Below, one piece after another: positions 7,074 to 8,358 of a stretch of 8,358 nt of DNA. Origin of the DNA: Methanobacteriota archaeon (GTDB lineage Archaea > Thermoplasmatota > Poseidoniia > Poseidoniales > Poseidoniaceae). A program made the position numbers and the translations under genes. How positions within the stretch are numbered: the stretch's first letter is position 1; every line of letters starts with the position of its first letter. The notes beneath the pieces were generated by a model that did not search any database, had not been told where the DNA came from, and saw nothing but the letters and a program-made list of their open reading frames with translations. The stretch is from contig JAACDL010000026.1 in the NCBI GenBank assembly GCA_009936765.1, positions 1-8,358 of the forward strand. Direction: 5' to 3'.

Positions 7074-7502
7074 TTATCGTACTGGCTTCTCCTTTCGTCC
7101 ACGTACCATCTCATCTAGTGAGACTCCGTTGACTTGGATGACCTTGTAGCGGACACCTGGAATATCTCCGTATGAACGACCCATGCGTCCACCGATACCT
7201 TCGACCATAACTTCATCGTGTTCGTCAATGAAGTTGATGGCACCATCTCCTGGTGCGAAGGCTGTGAGTTTGTTACCGTTCTTGATCAAAGAAATCTTGA
7301 CGGCTTTACGAATTCCGGAGTTAGGCTGCTTGGCTTCGATACCGACTTTTTCGATAACGATACCCTTTGCCTGAGTGGAACCTGCAAGAGGATCATGCTT
7401 AGCTCTTGACTTTAGCATACGCTTCTTGTATCTACGATCGGACCATCTGAACTTTTGGCGGTCCTTTGCCATCTTGGTTCCTGCGAACAATCCACGACCC
7501 AT
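7074..7502 (-). CDS. rpsL: Small-subunit ribosomal protein S12 (uS12)
   Basis: A 142-residue uS12, part of the 30S decoding centre that monitors codon-anticodon pairing; archaeal/eukaryotic type (homologue of eukaryotic S23). The conserved decoding loop KQPNS is at 58-62 and GDIPGVRYKV at 112-121. Most relatives have Ala where this protein has Gly63. The frame stays open for 36 more codons upstream to an ATG at 7610, but I place the start at 7502: MGRGLFAGTK matches the conserved archaeal N-terminus (MGKGLFA-like), GGAGAG lies just ahead at 7510-7515, and the upstream residues look unlike S12. It is the first gene of the minus-strand operon. The usual archaeal upstream neighbours (RNA polymerase subunits, L30e, NusA) are absent; a divergent decarboxylase gene takes their place. 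Confidence 0.97.
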   Translation of the reverse strand: MGRGLFAGTKMAKDRQKFRWSDRRYKKRMLKSRAKHDPLAGSTQAKGIVIEKVGIEAKQPNSGIRKAVKISLIKNGNKLTAFAPGDGAINFIDEHDEVMVEGIGGRMGRSYGDIPGVRYKVIQVNGVSLDEMVRGRKEKPVR

Positions 7503-7509
7503 GTCAATA

Positions 7510-7515
7510 CTCTCC
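7510..7515 (-). promoter_or_regulatory. rpsL: Ribosome-binding site that fixes the rpsL start
   Basis: Minus strand GGAGAG, 7 nt before ATG 7502. It supports the shorter S12 start over the upstream in-frame ATG at 7610, which has no comparable motif and would add residues foreign to the family. Confidence 0.75.
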
Positions 7516-7558
7516 AGTGAAGCAAGTTGCCGACCTACCCCCCCTATTTCATGATGCC

Positions 7559-7567
7559 GATTAAAAG
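7559..7567 (-). promoter_or_regulatory. rpsL: Possible TATA box of the rpsL operon
   Basis: Minus strand CTTTTAATC is the best AT-rich element in the 140-bp region between rpsL and the divergent decarboxylase gene. Initiation about 25 nt downstream would fall near the run of seven G (bases 7538-7544) and give a leader of about 35 nt including GGAGAG. On the plus strand the same element reads GATTAAAAG, so it could alternatively serve the decarboxylase gene. The match is weak and no clear BRE was identified. Confidence 0.3.
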
Positions 7568-7642
7568 AGGTCTGGTAAATGGTGCACGGATAGACATTGA
7601 ACAGGGCCAATGTTCATGGTTATTCCGCTCTAGCAATGGTAC

Positions 7643-8358
7643 ATGGCATTCCGTGATTTGTTAGGTGCGGCTAGTATTATTTCAGAGCCAACCAGTGTAC
7701 TGCATGGGGTTTTTGACAAATCCAAGTCTGTTGGACATGAGTTGTTGGTGTTCGAAAACTTGGTCGAGGCTCCTGGGCACAGAGTAGCAGTAAATTTACT
7801 CACCCGGCCAAGACTTTGTGCAGCATTATCGATAGAGCCGGAAGACTTCATCGACCTCTTGGGTTGGGCCATGACGAACCCTGGCGAGCCGAAGATTGTT
7901 GAAAATGGACCAGTATTGGAATGCCCCCAAGATTCCCCTGATTTGACAAAACTACCTATTCCTCATCACTGGCGTGAAGACCGTGGAAGGTATATGTCCT
8001 CTAGTGTAATCATTGCAGAATATAATGGCATCCGAAACATGTCGTTCCATCGTCAATTGCTACGTGATAAGAATCACTTGGTAGTTAGATTGGTGCCTAG
8101 GCATCTCCATTCTATGACCTCGGAGGCAAGAAGCCGCGGGGAGGAAGTGAAAATAGCTATCATAAACGCACCGGATCCAGTTGTTTTATTGGCAGGAGCA
8201 ATGTCATTTGATTCTAACATCGACGAATTAACTATTGCATCAGCACTTCATCAAAAAATACATGGTTCACCGTTAGAATTAGTTGAACTACCTAATGGCA
8301 TACAAGTTCCAGCTCATGCTGAGTACGCAATGTGGGGTAGGATAACTACCGATAATGA
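7643..8358 (+). CDS. UbiD-family prenyl-FMN-dependent decarboxylase, 5' part (runs off the right edge)
   Basis: The first 238 residues of a UbiD/Fdc-type decarboxylase; the full family length is about 400-500. UbiD enzymes use prenylated FMN and a divalent metal to remove CO2 from unsaturated acids. Visible are LPIPHHW (104-110), GRYMSS (115-120), the RNMSFHR motif (131-137), whose Asn132 and Arg137 have the spacing of the metal-ligand Asn and cofactor Arg of fungal Fdc1, His154 in VPRH, and Glu227 in VPAHAEY, matching the other metal ligands. The catalytic Glu-rich segment lies beyond the edge. The start is fixed: an in-frame TAG at 7631 leaves only ATG 7643. No Shine-Dalgarno motif precedes it, so a short or leaderless transcript is possible. 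It is divergent from rpsL. Because archaeal anhydromevalonate-phosphate decarboxylase belongs to this family and ipk lies in the window, that role is a reasonable guess. Aromatic-acid or quinone-precursor decarboxylation is the alternative. Confidence 0.88.
   Translation, partial: MAFRDLLGAASIISEPTSVLHGVFDKSKSVGHELLVFENLVEAPGHRVAVNLLTRPRLCAALSIEPEDFIDLLGWAMTNPGEPKIVENGPVLECPQDSPDLTKLPIPHHWREDRGRYMSSSVIIAEYNGIRNMSFHRQLLRDKNHLVVRLVPRHLHSMTSEARSRGEEVKIAIINAPDPVVLLAGAMSFDSNIDELTIASALHQKIHGSPLELVELPNGIQVPAHAEYAMWGRITTDN

Noticed and set aside
7503..7610. In-frame N-terminal extension of S12 from ATG 7610
   Set aside because: The extra 36 residues do not resemble S12, while the conserved archaeal N-terminus and a GGAGAG site both point to ATG 7502.
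7630..7872. Minus-strand open frame of 80 codons before rpsL
   Set aside because: It is antisense to the start of the UbiD-like gene, whose start is fixed by an in-frame stop and whose protein matches its family.

Overview
The window looks like archaeal chromosome. EF-2, S12 and S7 are of the archaeal/eukaryotic type, the isoprenoid genes follow the archaeal isopentenyl-phosphate-kinase route, and most starts are preceded by GGTGA or GGAG Shine-Dalgarno motifs. Moderate-to-low GC, an IPP isomerase that resembles the eukaryotic form, and a bacterial/eukaryotic-style acyl desaturase inside a ribosomal operon suggest an uncultured marine euryarchaeon. My best guess is Poseidoniales (Marine Group II) or a relative. 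That placement is inference, not something read directly from a marker.

Left block (1-2446, + strand): the 3' part of an isopentenyl phosphate kinase gene is followed 35 nt later by a single long gene that fuses a type I (Nudix) isopentenyl-diphosphate isomerase to a geranylgeranyl-diphosphate synthase. The two genes together encode three consecutive steps: isopentenyl phosphate to IPP, IPP to DMAPP, and IPP plus DMAPP to GGPP, the precursor of archaeal lipid chains.

Middle block (2430-7502, - strand): read in transcription order this is rpsL (S12), rpsG (S7), a membrane fatty-acyl desaturase with a coiled-coil tail, fusA (EF-2), and a small MOSC-domain protein. It is a str-type translation operon with a desaturase inserted between S7 and EF-2 and a MOSC gene after EF-2. 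A perfect small hairpin lies shortly after the rpsG stop and another shortly after the desaturase stop, so hairpins bracket the desaturase gene. The MOSC gene converges on the isomerase/synthase gene and overlaps its end by 17 bp.

Right block (7643-8358, + strand): the 5' part of a UbiD-family (prenyl-FMN) decarboxylase gene, transcribed divergently from rpsL across a 140-bp intergenic region. In archaea a UbiD-family enzyme makes isopentenyl phosphate from anhydromevalonate phosphate, which is the substrate of the kinase at the left edge. The two flanks may therefore belong to one mevalonate-derived pathway, but this is inference.

No tRNA, rRNA, CRISPR array, insertion sequence or long repeat was seen. 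No gene-free stretch exceeds 140 bp.
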